Shown: positions 7,958-16,990, numbered from the stretch's first letter. The stretch: 64,000 nucleotides of DNA from Eubacteriales bacterium (GCA_030524545.1 JAUNGM010000009.1:1-64000), one strand, 5' to 3'. Program-made: numbers and translations. The notes: generated by a model from the sequence alone, not told the origin.

Positions 7958-8890
7958 ATGAGAAACATCGTAGAATGGAACCAGAGAGAAGAAGTAGACT
8001 GGCTTAAGTATACCGTTCAGCCGCCGCTGGGTATCATTACAGGTGACTATTACAAGGCAGAGAAAGAGTTCGGCGGCAGCGCGGAGGTGGCAGGACATAA
8101 AGGAAGGCTGGAAGTGGTATGCAGGGAAGGCAGGATCGTATTTGCGGAATTCAATGAGATTGCCATGGAAGCATATTATAATCAATACTTTTCCGGAATA
8201 GACAAAAAGCGCTCGGACTACGGCATCTGGCAGTCATCAAAACCAAGACAGGCAAAGGTGGGAGCAGTTCTGGCAGATGGTATCCAATTTGTAGAGGCGC
8301 AGATTATGGAACGCCAGTCATTGGAGGGAGATTTTGAACTTCTGACAGGGGCTTCCGGGAGTATGAAAAATATGCTTCCTATGGCAGCAGAGCTTGCCGA
8401 GAAAATAAAGGCTCCATCTGCAAAGAAATATTACGGAATTGCAGAGGATTTCGGTTATGGAATTACAGGCTGGCTGCAGATCCTTGTGGAGGAAGGAAAA
8501 ATCATTTCCTGTCATTACGATGAAGTCTTTGCAGACCATCAAAAAGATATTCGTTTTCCGGAATTAAAAAGATATTATAAACAGTCGAAATATTGTTCTC
8601 CCTGTTATCAGGATCCGTTCCCGAGAGGCTGGGACAGACATGTATGGAATATTAGTTTCCGCACTCTGATGGATCTGCTGGAGAAGCGGGTCATGGAAAA
8701 GCAGGATTTGTTCGATCTTGCAGGACTCCCATATATGGATGGGGAGAACCAGGGCGAAATGTGGGATACGGACAAGCCTTTTGAAAATCCCATTACGAAC
8801 TCTGTTCAGGTGCGTTATCCGTCTTATGATAATTATCTGCGTCTGGCAAAGAAACTGGTAAAAGAAATGCCGGAGCATTTTGGCAGATAA
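7958..8890 (+). CDS. FMN-binding-like protein, duplicated domain, probable ApbE substrate
   Basis: Protein of 310 residues that I do not recognise as a named enzyme. It appears to contain two related halves, each with a short beta-rich unit of the form G-x-L-x-V-x-x-x-x-G-x-I followed by an acidic helix (about residues 40-75 and 160-200). The first half has TGAS at residues 130-133, resembling the flavinylation motif S/T-G-A-T/S of FMN_bind domains, with Ser133 as the possible FMN acceptor. The second half has lost it. There is no signal peptide or membrane segment. GGGAGA lies upstream of the ATG. Its position between apbE and a PyrK/PyrD-like pair suggests a soluble covalent-FMN electron carrier or reductase. 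Assignment to FMN_bind is inference. Confidence 0.6.
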   Translation: MRNIVEWNQREEVDWLKYTVQPPLGIITGDYYKAEKEFGGSAEVAGHKGRLEVVCREGRIVFAEFNEIAMEAYYNQYFSGIDKKRSDYGIWQSSKPRQAKVGAVLADGIQFVEAQIMERQSLEGDFELLTGASGSMKNMLPMAAELAEKIKAPSAKKYYGIAEDFGYGITGWLQILVEEGKIISCHYDEVFADHQKDIRFPELKRYYKQSKYCSPCYQDPFPRGWDRHVWNISFRTLMDLLEKRVMEKQDLFDLAGLPYMDGENQGEMWDTDKPFENPITNSVQVRYPSYDNYLRLAKKLVKEMPEHFGR

Positions 8891-8937
8891 ACGAATCGTT
8901 TGAAAAAAGAAATCTGGAAGGAAATCAGGTGGTAAAT

Positions 8938-9720
8938 ATGGGAAAAATAAATGTGAAAGATTCCTGTATACTTTCTAAGTGTGAAGAAATCGGATTGGAT
9001 GGAAAGAAATGGAAACAGTTGGAAATTGCCTGGGATGACGAATCGTTTGAACCGGGACAGTTTCTTATGGCTGCCGGAAAGAAGATGGCAGTAAACTGGC
9101 CGAAGCCTTTTTTACTGCAGGAAAAAACGGAAAGAGGATTTCATATTCTGATTCAGGAGGAGAATCCCTGTTTTGACTGGGATGAGGGAGATCCGCTGAC
9201 CGTTTGGGGAATCTGCGGAAAAGAGATTGCAGAAGGCGTGGAGAAACGGGACAAGACCTTTGCTGCAGTGGCAGATCCCGCCGGAATGCTTCTGCTTTTG
9301 CCTTTCCTGCGGCGTTACGGAGAAATGTGCACGGGAATTTACATAGCAGGTGATAGGAATAAGGAGAACGAATATAAAACATGGATTTCTGGTGCTCTGG
9401 GCAAGCATCTGGAGGAAAGATGCCGATGCATTGAGAATTGTGAAACATTTGGTGAGGCCGCAAAGGCGGATTATTATGTAGCCGCATTGCCGTTGGAGAA
9501 AATCGGACAACTGAAAAAGGGATTACCGCAATGGATGGAAGAAAAGCTCTGGATCTTTACAGGGGTAAAGGTGGGCTGCGGAATTGGTGCATGCCGGGGC
9601 TGTTATATTCATGTGGAAGGAGAAAAACATGGCATTCCCGTATGCCAGGAAGGACCTTTCTTACCGATTGGGAAAATCCGATATAAACAGGATCAGAATT
9701 TCCTGATGCACTTTGTATAA
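8938..9720 (+). CDS. PyrK-like FAD/2Fe-2S electron-transfer subunit
   Basis: Protein of 260 residues resembling the electron-transfer subunit of class 1B dihydroorotate dehydrogenase, which passes electrons from NADH through FAD and a 2Fe-2S cluster to the FMN subunit. The C-terminal cluster motif is intact: Cys-x4-Cys-x2-Cys in GCGIGACRGC (about residues 212-221), a fourth Cys 13 residues on, then the typical EGPFLPIGKI. The N-terminal FAD region is diverged: KPFLLQ stands where RPxS-type sequence is usual. AGGTGG sits 5 nt before the ATG at 8938. The gene overlaps the leader of the next gene, the PyrD-like partner. The odd neighbourhood suggests an electron acceptor or substrate other than orotate. 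Confidence 0.78.
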   Translation: MGKINVKDSCILSKCEEIGLDGKKWKQLEIAWDDESFEPGQFLMAAGKKMAVNWPKPFLLQEKTERGFHILIQEENPCFDWDEGDPLTVWGICGKEIAEGVEKRDKTFAAVADPAGMLLLLPFLRRYGEMCTGIYIAGDRNKENEYKTWISGALGKHLEERCRCIENCETFGEAAKADYYVAALPLEKIGQLKKGLPQWMEEKLWIFTGVKVGCGIGACRGCYIHVEGEKHGIPVCQEGPFLPIGKIRYKQDQNFLMHFV

Positions 9721-9763
9721 AACTGCGGAAAGCGAAAGAAAGGAATTGGAGGTGGATGCACAG

Positions 9764-10690
9764 GTGAATACACAAGTAAGCTGTGAAATCAGAAAAAAGA
9801 AAATAATCCTGAAAAATCCTATAATGTCAGCCCCCGGAGGATTTGGCAATATCATAGAATATAAGGATTTTGTGGATCTGAGCAAGGTTGGTGCGCTAAT
9901 ACCGAATTCTATGCTCAAAGAAGACGGCGGCCCAAATGGTATCAATAAGTTTATGACAACGCCATATGGATACCTGAGCAGTTTTGGACCGAATAATATA
10001 GGACTCGCTACCTTTATTCAGGAGGTTCTCCCAAAGATTCCGGAGGACGCAGCGCCGGTGATCGTAGATATAAAAGCAAAAAGTATGGAGGAAATGGGGG
10101 AATCCGTTGAACTGGCCGCAAAGACAGAAAAAATCATGGCTGTGGAAGTGAATCTTAATTGCCCGTATGCCAGTCCGGAGCCTCTTTATTGGACGGATCC
10201 CAAAAAGCTGGAAGAATTGATGGGGATTGTGCGGCAGGCAGCAGGTGAGAAGCTTGTAATTGCCAAGGCTCCGGGAGGTATCTATCCCATGAAAGAAATG
10301 GCAGAGATCCTGGAAAAAGCGGGAACCGACATGTTTGTACCTTTCAACTGCATTGATGGATGCGCAGTGAATGTACGGACAAGGACTGTTCAGGGTGGAG
10401 GATTCTTTGGACCCGGAATCAAACCTGTAGCTTTGAGCCGATGCAAAGAGGCTGCTTCCGTATTTCATATCCCGGTAATCGGGGCGGGCGGAATTACATG
10501 TGCGGAAGATATCCTGGAATATCTGATGGTTGGGGCTTTTGCGGTGCAGGTGGGCTCTGCTAATTTGACAAGGCCTGATTTCATGCAGAATCTGCCGGAT
10601 GAACTGGAGAAACTTCAGGAAGAACTGGGAATAGAGTCACTGGATGACATCAGAGGGACAGCGAAGATGATACAAATGAATGTATTTTAA
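9764..10690 (+). CDS. Dihydroorotate dehydrogenase-like FMN enzyme (class 1B type)
   Basis: TIM-barrel flavoenzyme of 308 residues, the usual PyrD length. Early NPIMSAPGGFGN, the active-site loop EVNLNCPYASPEP with the Cys that serves as base in class 1 enzymes, FNCIDGCAVN, and the C-terminal FMN phosphate motifs GAGGI and GAFAVQVGS are visible. In orotate-using enzymes the loop reads CPN; here it is CPY, so one orotate-contacting Asn seems lost. A GTG start at 9764 is preceded by GGAGGTGG; the longer frame begins at a TTG inside the previous gene. No other pyrimidine gene is nearby. It may reduce or oxidise a different ring compound, using the PyrK-like partner as electron source. Confidence 0.75.
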   Translation: MNTQVSCEIRKKKIILKNPIMSAPGGFGNIIEYKDFVDLSKVGALIPNSMLKEDGGPNGINKFMTTPYGYLSSFGPNNIGLATFIQEVLPKIPEDAAPVIVDIKAKSMEEMGESVELAAKTEKIMAVEVNLNCPYASPEPLYWTDPKKLEELMGIVRQAAGEKLVIAKAPGGIYPMKEMAEILEKAGTDMFVPFNCIDGCAVNVRTRTVQGGGFFGPGIKPVALSRCKEAASVFHIPVIGAGGITCAEDILEYLMVGAFAVQVGSANLTRPDFMQNLPDELEKLQEELGIESLDDIRGTAKMIQMNVF

Positions 10691-10696
10691 AAAATC

Positions 10697-10732
10697 GGGA
10701 ACAGCGCGGGAAAATAGGCGCTGTTCCCTTTT
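10697..10732 (+). terminator. Rho-independent terminator after the flavin module
   Basis: Perfect 11-bp GC-rich arms GGGAACAGCGC and GCGCTGTTCCC around a 10-nt loop, followed by TTTT. It closes the operon that begins with the sugar-binding protein. Confidence 0.9.
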
Positions 10733-10781
10733 CCGATGTGTGTCGGACATACAGAAATTTGGAAAGTGGAAGGAAGGATAG

Positions 10782-10810
10782 TTGACTTTTCTGCCACTTT
10801 TTTTTATAGT
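10782..10810 (+). promoter_or_regulatory. Sigma-A promoter of the lipid kinase gene
   Basis: TTGACT and TATAGT separated by exactly 17 bp, 80 bp before the TTG start. It probably also drives the glutamine synthetase gene, which follows without a terminator. Confidence 0.75.
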
Positions 10811-10889
10811 ATTAAAGATAAGGAAAAGGGCAGGAACCTATGGCTTCCTGCCATAAGATGAGAATTATGCCTGAAAGGAGGCAGGGTCT

Positions 10890-11822
10890 TTGGAGAAAAA
10901 AATGCTGTTTGTATTTAATCCGAAAGCCGGAAAAGGGAAGATTAAAACAAATCTTCTGGATATTGTGGATGTATTTAACAAAAGTGACTATGAAGTGATC
11001 ATTCATGCGACACAGAAGCCAAAGGATGCTTATGAAAAGGCCAAGGCGTATGCTGATAAAGTAGACCTTATTGTCTGCAGCGGAGGCGACGGCACACTGG
11101 ATGAGGTTGTTACAGGGATCATGGAAAGCGGAAGTTCCGTACCTGTGGGATATATTCCGGCGGGAAGCACCAATGATTTTGCCAACAGCCTGTTTATGCC
11201 TAAGGATATGGTGGAGGCTGCATCCATGATTTTGGAAGAAGAGCTGTATCATTGTGATATCGGCAGATTCGGAAATCAGACATTTACCTATATCGCGGCA
11301 TTCGGACTTTTTACAGATGTATCTTACGAAACAGACCAGGATCTGAAGAATATTCTGGGGCATGTTGCATATCTTCTGGAAGGAATGAAGCGTTTGTTCG
11401 AGATTAAGTCCTATCACATGAAAGTAACATGCGAGGACATTTTAGGGGAAGCCGATACAACGGTGGTGGAGGATGATTTTATTTTTGGAATGGTGACAAA
11501 TTCCCGTTCCGTAGGCGGATTTAAAAACCTGACAGGTAAGAATGTGGATATGAATGACGGCCTGTTTGAGGTTACCCTGATCACCAGGCCGAAGAATCCG
11601 CTTGAGCTTCAGGAAATCCTCGCTGCAATTCTCAAAGAAGAGGATAATTCCGATCTGATCTATTCTTTTAAAACAAAGGAGATCGAATTTGAATCCGAGG
11701 AAGAGGTACCATGGACCCTGGACGGAGAGTTCGGCGGCACACATCGGATAATTGATATCGAAAATAAACACGCCGCTTTGAACCTTTATGTGAAAAGCAC
11801 CAAAAAAACGAAAGAATCATAG
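10890..11822 (+). CDS. Diacylglycerol/lipid kinase (DagK/YegS family)
   Basis: Soluble lipid kinase of 310 residues that phosphorylates diacylglycerol or a related lipid with ATP, feeding phospholipid recycling. Motifs: FNPKAGKG near the N terminus, the catalytic loop GGDGT at residues 65-69, and IPAGSTNDFANSL (about 90-102). The C-terminal half is beta-rich with ending motif PWTLDGEFGG, as in this family. The start is TTG at 10890, chosen because AAAGGAGG lies 8 nt upstream; an inner ATG at 10902 is the alternative. The gene is followed after 24 nt by glutamine synthetase. Confidence 0.88.
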   Translation: MEKKMLFVFNPKAGKGKIKTNLLDIVDVFNKSDYEVIIHATQKPKDAYEKAKAYADKVDLIVCSGGDGTLDEVVTGIMESGSSVPVGYIPAGSTNDFANSLFMPKDMVEAASMILEEELYHCDIGRFGNQTFTYIAAFGLFTDVSYETDQDLKNILGHVAYLLEGMKRLFEIKSYHMKVTCEDILGEADTTVVEDDFIFGMVTNSRSVGGFKNLTGKNVDMNDGLFEVTLITRPKNPLELQEILAAILKEEDNSDLIYSFKTKEIEFESEEEVPWTLDGEFGGTHRIIDIENKHAALNLYVKSTKKTKES

Positions 11823-11846
11823 TGTTTAGGAAAAAGGAGAGAAAGA

Positions 11847-13961
11847 ATGGGAGAATATATCAATGTAGTGGAAACTTTCGGATGCGATGTTTTTAATGAC
11901 TCAGTCATGCAGGCTCGCCTCCCTAAGAAAGTTTACAAAGAATTGAAAAAGACCATTGAAGAAGGAAAAGAGCTTTCCATGGAAATTGCCGATGTGGTCG
12001 CTCATGAAATGAAGGAGTGGGCGATTGAAAAGGGAGCAACGCACTACAGCCACTGGTTCCAGCCGCTGACAGGAGTAACGGCGGAAAAGCATGACGCTTT
12101 TATCACAGCGCCTATGGACAACGGCAAGGTGCTCATGAGCTTTTCGGGCAAGGAGCTGATCAAGGGAGAGCCTGACGCATCCTCTTTCCCGTCCGGCGGA
12201 CTCCGTGCCACTTTTGAGGCACGCGGTTATACTACCTGGGATTGTACCTCACCGGCCTTTGTGCGCCATGATGCTGCCGGCGCAACCCTTTGCATTCCTA
12301 CTGCATTCTGTTCTTATACAGGTGAAGCGCTGGATCAGAAAACACCCCTTCTCCGTTCTATGGAGGCGGTGAACACTCAGGCGCTCAGGCTGATCCGTCT
12401 TTTTGGCAATCATACATCGAAAAAAGTAACCCCGTCTGTTGGCGCGGAGCAGGAGTATTTCCTGATTGATAAAGAAAAATGGCTGCAGCGTAAGGATCTG
12501 ATCTATACCGGAAGGACTCTTTTCGGCGCTATGCCTCCGAAGGGGCAGGAGATGGATGACCATTATCTCGGCACCATCCGTCAGAGAGTCTCCGCATACA
12601 TGAAAGAAGTGAATGAGGAGTGCTGGAAGCTGGGTGTTACTGCCAAAACGCAGCACAATGAGGTTGCACCGGCACAGCATGAGCTGGCTCCGATCTATGC
12701 ACCGGTTAACATTGCTGCAGACCACAATCAGCTTATGATGCGTATCCTGAAGAAGGTAGCAAGCCGCCATGGAATGCGCTGCCTGCTTCATGAAAAGCCT
12801 TTTGCAGGTGTGAATGGTTCCGGTAAGCACAACAACTGGTCCCTGACTACTGATGACGGAATCAACCTCTTAGATCCGGGGAAAACCCCTCATGAAAATG
12901 TTCAGTTTCTGATGGTCCTGACATGTATTCTTAAGGCAGTAGATACCCATGCGGATCTTTTGCGTGAATCTGCCGCGGATGTTGGGAATGACCATCGTCT
13001 TGGTGGTCACGAGGCTCCTCCGGCGGTTATTTCCATTTTTCTCGGAGAACAGCTTGAGGATGTGCTGGAACAGCTGATCAGTACCGGTACAGCCACCCAC
13101 AGCATCAAGGGTAAGAAGCTGGATACCGGTGTGAAGACCCTTCCGGATTTTATGAAGGATGCCACAGACCGTAACAGAACATCCCCCTTTGCATTTACAG
13201 GAAATAAATTTGAGTTCCGTATGGTTGGCTCCAGAGACTCTATTTCCGCATGCAATGTTGTACTGAATACGATTGCCGCAGAAGCATTCAAGGAAGCCTG
13301 CGACCGTCTGGAAGCTGCACCGGATTTTGATCTGGCTGTCCATGATCTGATCAAGGAATATGCTACGGAGCATCAGAGAATCGTCTTTAATGGCAACGGC
13401 TATGCTCCGGAATGGGAAAAAGAGGCGAAACGCCGCGGACTTCCGAATCTGCCGTCCATGGTGGATGCCATTCCCGCTTTGACGACGGAGAAGGCTGTAA
13501 GTCTTTTTGAATCCTTCGGCGTATTCACAAAGGCAGAGCTGGAATCCCGCGCGGAAATCCAGTATGAGATTTATGCGAAAGCAATTAATATAGAAGCGAA
13601 GACCATGATCGATATTGCCACCAAGCAGATTATTCCGGCTGTGATCAAGTATACCACTGTGCTGGCGGATTCTATTAATTCCGTAAAGGCAGTCGGACCG
13701 ATCGACGTGAGTGTACAGATGGATCTTCTGAAAAAGACGTCCGTTCTGCTCAAGAATACCAACAGTGCTATGAGTAAGCTGAAGAAGATTGTGGCACAGG
13801 TTCCAAATGTTCCGGAAGGAAGAGAACGTGCTGTTTTCTGCAGAGAAAAAGTGGTAAAAGCCATGGAAGCACTCCGTGAACCGGTTGATGAGCTGGAAAT
13901 GCTTGTAGATAAGGAAATGTGGCCGATGCCTTCTTACGGAGATTTGATTTTTGAAGTTTAA
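11847..13961 (+). CDS. glnN: Glutamine synthetase type III
   Basis: Large cytoplasmic glutamine synthetase of 704 residues, a length typical of type III (GSIII). It makes glutamine from glutamate, ammonia and ATP. Visible family features include the N-terminal [12 protein letters not shown] region, [28 protein letters not shown], the ATP-site segment [14 protein letters not shown] and [31 protein letters not shown] precedes the ATG. It probably shares the promoter upstream of the lipid kinase. A perfect 20-bp hairpin follows the stop codon. Confidence 0.97.
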   Translation: MGEYINVVETFGCDVFNDSVMQARLPKKVYKELKKTIEEGKELSMEIADVVAHEMKEWAIEKGATHYSHWFQPLTGVTAEKHDAFITAPMDNGKVLMSFSGKELIKGEPDASSFPSGGLRATFEARGYTTWDCTSPAFVRHDAAGATLCIPTAFCSYTGEALDQKTPLLRSMEAVNTQALRLIRLFGNHTSKKVTPSVGAEQEYFLIDKEKWLQRKDLIYTGRTLFGAMPPKGQEMDDHYLGTIRQRVSAYMKEVNEECWKLGVTAKTQHNEVAPAQHELAPIYAPVNIAADHNQLMMRILKKVASRHGMRCLLHEKPFAGVNGSGKHNNWSLTTDDGINLLDPGKTPHENVQFLMVLTCILKAVDTHADLLRESAADVGNDHRLGGHEAPPAVISIFLGEQLEDVLEQLISTGTATHSIKGKKLDTGVKTLPDFMKDATDRNRTSPFAFTGNKFEFRMVGSRDSISACNVVLNTIAAEAFKEACDRLEAAPDFDLAVHDLIKEYATEHQRIVFNGNGYAPEWEKEAKRRGLPNLPSMVDAIPALTTEKAVSLFESFGVFTKAELESRAEIQYEIYAKAINIEAKTMIDIATKQIIPAVIKYTTVLADSINSVKAVGPIDVSVQMDLLKKTSVLLKNTNSAMSKLKKIVAQVPNVPEGRERAVFCREKVVKAMEALREPVDELEMLVDKEMWPMPSYGDLIFEV

Positions 13962-13963
13962 AA

Positions 13964-14010
13964 ATCAGAATAGGTGATTGCGAATCTGTTTCGCAATCAC
14001 CTATTCTGAT
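13964..14010 (+). terminator. Perfect 20-bp hairpin after glutamine synthetase
   Basis: Arms 13964-13983 and 13991-14010 match over 20 bp around a 7-nt loop. It starts 3 nt after the glnN stop. There is no T run after it, so it could be a terminator of weak type, an mRNA 3' stabiliser or a protein-binding site. Confidence 0.6.
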
Positions 14011-14076
14011 ATAAGGTTGTATATAAGCGAAACGAAAATAGATAAGATATAAACAATGGGAGAAAGGAATGGCAAA

Positions 14077-14997
14077 ATGATAGAAGAATTACGATTTTTG
14101 GAGGAACAGGGGGTTTCTCCGGTGTTGATCAGGCAGGTGGAGGAGTTTCGAAACACCTATGAGGTGCCGGCCGAGGCAGCAGACCGTGTGGTGAAGCCGT
14201 CCATGCCTTTTTACGGCAGGGAAATCCTGGAGATGGCGATTGCCGGGATCCTGCAGGGAGAGAATCTTCTGCTGACAGGGCCCAAGGCAACAGGAAAGAA
14301 TATCCTTGCGGAAAATCTGGCTTATATTTTTCACAGACCTACCTATAATGTGTCATTTCATGTGAATACCAACAGCGGAGATCTGATCGGGACAGATACT
14401 TTTGCGGAGAATGAAGTGCGGCTCCGGAAAGGGACGATTTACCGGTGTGCGGAGTACGGGGGATTCGGAGTTCTGGATGAAATTAATATGGCAAAGAATG
14501 ATGCGGTTTCCGTTCTTCATGCAACACTGGATTACCGAAGATCGATTGATGTGCCCGGGTATGATAAGATAGATCTTCATCCGGCAGCACGCTTTATCGG
14601 CACTATGAACTATGGCTATGCGGGTACCAAGGAACTGAATGAAGCACTGGTATCCAGATTCCTGGTAATCGATATGCCTGCTCAGACGGAGGAAACACTT
14701 CAGTTTATATTTGGAAAAATGTTTCCTCAGGCAAAAGAAGCGGCTGTGGAGCAGTTTATCGGTGTGTTTCTGGATCTTCAGCTTAAAGCACTGAACAGTG
14801 AAATTTCCACTAAGGCTCTGGATCTTCGGGGGCTTCTGGCAGCCATGAAAATCGTGGATACCGGTCTTTCCCCATGGCAGGCTGTGAAGATGGGAGTAGT
14901 GAACAAAACGTTTGACATTTTTGAGAAGGAGATCGTGGAAGACGTGGTGCGTACCAGGATTCCTTCCGAATGGACAAGGGAAGATGTCTATGCATAA
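14077..14997 (+). CDS. MoxR-family AAA+ ATPase
   Basis: AAA+ ATPase of 306 residues of the MoxR/CbbQ type. Such proteins act with VWA-domain partners as chaperones that activate metal- or cofactor-containing complexes. The Walker A region reads TGPKATGKN, with Asn where Ser or Thr normally follows GK. Walker B is FGVLDEINMAKND, and TMNYGYAG is sensor-like. AAAGGA lies 8 nt before the ATG at 14077. It overlaps the VWA gene by 8 nt, a strong sign of a working pair. The target complex is not evident from the neighbours. Confidence 0.85.
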   Translation: MIEELRFLEEQGVSPVLIRQVEEFRNTYEVPAEAADRVVKPSMPFYGREILEMAIAGILQGENLLLTGPKATGKNILAENLAYIFHRPTYNVSFHVNTNSGDLIGTDTFAENEVRLRKGTIYRCAEYGGFGVLDEINMAKNDAVSVLHATLDYRRSIDVPGYDKIDLHPAARFIGTMNYGYAGTKELNEALVSRFLVIDMPAQTEETLQFIFGKMFPQAKEAAVEQFIGVFLDLQLKALNSEISTKALDLRGLLAAMKIVDTGLSPWQAVKMGVVNKTFDIFEKEIVEDVVRTRIPSEWTREDVYA

Positions 14998-16783
14998 AAC
15001 AGAAGAACTGGAAGTGGAAGATTACCGTCTGGATCTGGAAAACCGCATACGGAACCTGCTTTGGACCGTAAGCGGCGATTATACGCTGGAGATGAAACCG
15101 GATGTATCGCTGTTTCTCCGATCCAGGGCAATTGCTTTGTACGACGGCATCAAGCAGGGAGCCATTGCGCGTTTTTACGATAAGGACATGCTGGGTCTGT
15201 ATCTTGTAAAAAAAGTTTTTCTACAGGCATCGGAAGGAGCACTGACGGCAGTTGCCCAGCTCTGTATTGAAGAGGCCATAGGGGAGAAGCTTTGTAAGGA
15301 GCGGCCGGGGGTGCGGGATATGCAGCGTCAGACCTATGAGGATATCCTGGAGCAGGAGTTTGAGAGAATGCCTGCAGCAGATGACTGGATCGGAAGGCTG
15401 AAGATCGCCGTACTTCGTGACCGTTTAAGCGGAGGAAATTTTCCGGTGGAAAAACGTCTCGGCATGTTTCGGGATATGGTGTATGAGTCCGGGGAAGCGG
15501 AGGATACCATGGCGCTGATCAGGATTATTGACCGGCTTTACAATACCATGGTGGATCCCTCTTTTGAAAAACAGCATGGAGATCTGGAAACAGTCCTTTC
15601 CGTTACACTGGAGGATCTGACGGAATTCGGATGGGAGGACTATCTGTCCGAGGAAATGTACGAAGAAGCGCTGGAAAGTTATGTGGAACAGCTCTCCAAC
15701 CGCATGACGGGCCTTGAGGATACGGAAGTCACGAAGGAGATGGAAGAGAAGCGTAAGGTAAAGCATAAGGTCACGGTTTTGCCGCCGGAGGCTCTGGAAA
15801 AGGCTCATACCTACGTGGAACTGAACTATGGCAAAACCTATCTGAATCCCACGGAGGAGAAACGCATCAATTATCTGATGTGCCGGGAGATCCACAGTGA
15901 CTGCAGCCTGTATTTTACAGACGGGATTCTCAAAAATCCCGTAAAACGCAATTATCAGTATGAGTATGCGAAACGCCTGAAAAACAAAAACATCTGGGTC
16001 TTCCATCAGAAGCACCGGATTGTGAAGAGGAATATTTCCGCATTGACAGAGCTTTTGCGGAAATCCCTGGTACTGCGCAGTGAAACATATGAGGTGCTGT
16101 CTGACAGGGGCATTATCGTACCATCCCGTGTGTGGAGGGTGGGGCGGAGCAGCGAGGCCAGTATCTTTAAACGGGAGCTTCGCGGGGATGCATCCGATTT
16201 TGTAGTGGATGTGCTGATCGATGCCAGCGGTTCCCAGATGAGACGCCAGGGTGATGTGGCCCTTCAGGCCTATATCATTAGTGAGGCTTTGAGCAATGTG
16301 AATCTTCCCCACAGGGTCATGAGTTTCTGCACTTTTTGGGATTATACGATCCTTCACCGTTTCCGGGAATATGATGACCCCAGAGAAGCAAATGAAAATA
16401 TTTTTAATTATGTGACTTCTTCCAATAACCGCGACGGGCTTGCCATTAAAACCGTTGGATACGGCCTTCTTCAGAGGGAGGAAGAGAAAAAGATCCTGAT
16501 TGTCCTCAGTGACGGACGTCCCTATGATGTGATCGTAAACCGTCCGAATGCCCGCAATCCCCAGCCGTATCACGGGAAGTATGCGATTACCGATACGGCA
16601 ACAGAGGTGCGGCGGCTGCGAAATCTGGGAGTGAGTGTCTTGGGGGTCTTTGCGGGAGAAGAAAAAGATCTGGCAACAGAAAAGAAAATTTTTGGAAAAG
16701 ATTTTGCATATATCCGTGATATTTCCAATTTCTCCAAAATAGTAGGCCGTTATCTGACAAAACAGCTTGAATTGGATGGATGA
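14990..16783 (+). CDS. VWA-domain protein, MoxR partner (CoxE/NorD-like)
   Basis: Protein of 597 residues with a C-terminal von Willebrand factor A domain (about 400-590). The metal-ion-dependent adhesion site shows as DVLIDASGSQM (about residue 406) with later ILIVLSDGRPYD. The N-terminal 380 residues are helix-rich and charged with no motif that I recognise. No signal peptide or membrane segment. The ATG at 14990 follows AAGGGAAG and overlaps the end of the MoxR gene, so translation is coupled. MoxR/VWA pairs insert metals or remodel enzyme complexes in known cases (cobaltochelatase, NorQD, CoxDE). The client here is unknown. Confidence 0.82.
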   Translation: MHKTEELEVEDYRLDLENRIRNLLWTVSGDYTLEMKPDVSLFLRSRAIALYDGIKQGAIARFYDKDMLGLYLVKKVFLQASEGALTAVAQLCIEEAIGEKLCKERPGVRDMQRQTYEDILEQEFERMPAADDWIGRLKIAVLRDRLSGGNFPVEKRLGMFRDMVYESGEAEDTMALIRIIDRLYNTMVDPSFEKQHGDLETVLSVTLEDLTEFGWEDYLSEEMYEEALESYVEQLSNRMTGLEDTEVTKEMEEKRKVKHKVTVLPPEALEKAHTYVELNYGKTYLNPTEEKRINYLMCREIHSDCSLYFTDGILKNPVKRNYQYEYAKRLKNKNIWVFHQKHRIVKRNISALTELLRKSLVLRSETYEVLSDRGIIVPSRVWRVGRSSEASIFKRELRGDASDFVVDVLIDASGSQMRRQGDVALQAYIISEALSNVNLPHRVMSFCTFWDYTILHRFREYDDPREANENIFNYVTSSNNRDGLAIKTVGYGLLQREEEKKILIVLSDGRPYDVIVNRPNARNPQPYHGKYAITDTATEVRRLRNLGVSVLGVFAGEEKDLATEKKIFGKDFAYIRDISNFSKIVGRYLTKQLELDG

Positions 16784-16862
16784 GCTGCGTAAATATGTGC
16801 ATTTTATCCAGAAATGGGGCGCTTTATACAGTGCTCTGTATAAATATTCCATAAAGGACGGC

Positions 16863-16891
16863 TTGCAAAATATATCCGTTTTCGTTATAAT
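16863..16891 (+). promoter_or_regulatory. Sigma-A promoter of the OPT transporter gene
   Basis: TTGCAA and a perfect TATAAT with a 17-bp spacer, about 125 bp before the ATG, giving a long 5' leader. Confidence 0.75.
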
Positions 16892-16945
16892 GTTATGAGG
16901 TTTAAAACCAATGGATGAGGAGGAAGGCGAAGAAACATTTCGAAA

Positions 16946-16990
16946 ATGCTTTCCGACGATAAGCCGCCGGACGTTAAGCGAGGCGGTATC
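16946..16990 (+). promoter_or_regulatory. Structured 5' leader of the OPT gene
   Basis: The leader contains two near-identical segments, CCGACGATAAGC and CCGGACGTTAAGC, in tandem. Each can close a small stem (GCTT/AAGC, and CCGCC/GGCGG). No known riboswitch class was recognised. It could be a regulatory leader, or remnant sequence. Confidence 0.3.

Noticed and set aside
8938-10690. Straight annotation as pyrK and pyrD of pyrimidine synthesis
   Set aside because: No other pyr gene is nearby, the genes follow apbE and an FMN-binding-like gene, and the orotate loop and FAD motif are diverged. Family similarity is reported but not the gene names.
10762-10805. Terminator before the lipid kinase gene
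   Set aside because: AAAGTGG and CCACTTT with a T run could pair, but the loop is long and the segment overlaps an excellent promoter; the real terminator lies at 10697-10732.
15425-16852. Long antisense reading frame over the VWA gene (475 codons)
   Set aside because: It is the shadow of a well-supported gene; no ribosome site and no recognisable domain.
16946-16990. Guanidine-type (mini-ykkC) riboswitch in the OPT leader
   Set aside because: ACGA and ACGT tetramers recall the ACGR loops of that class, but they are not closed by matching stems, and an OPT transporter is not the expected target.
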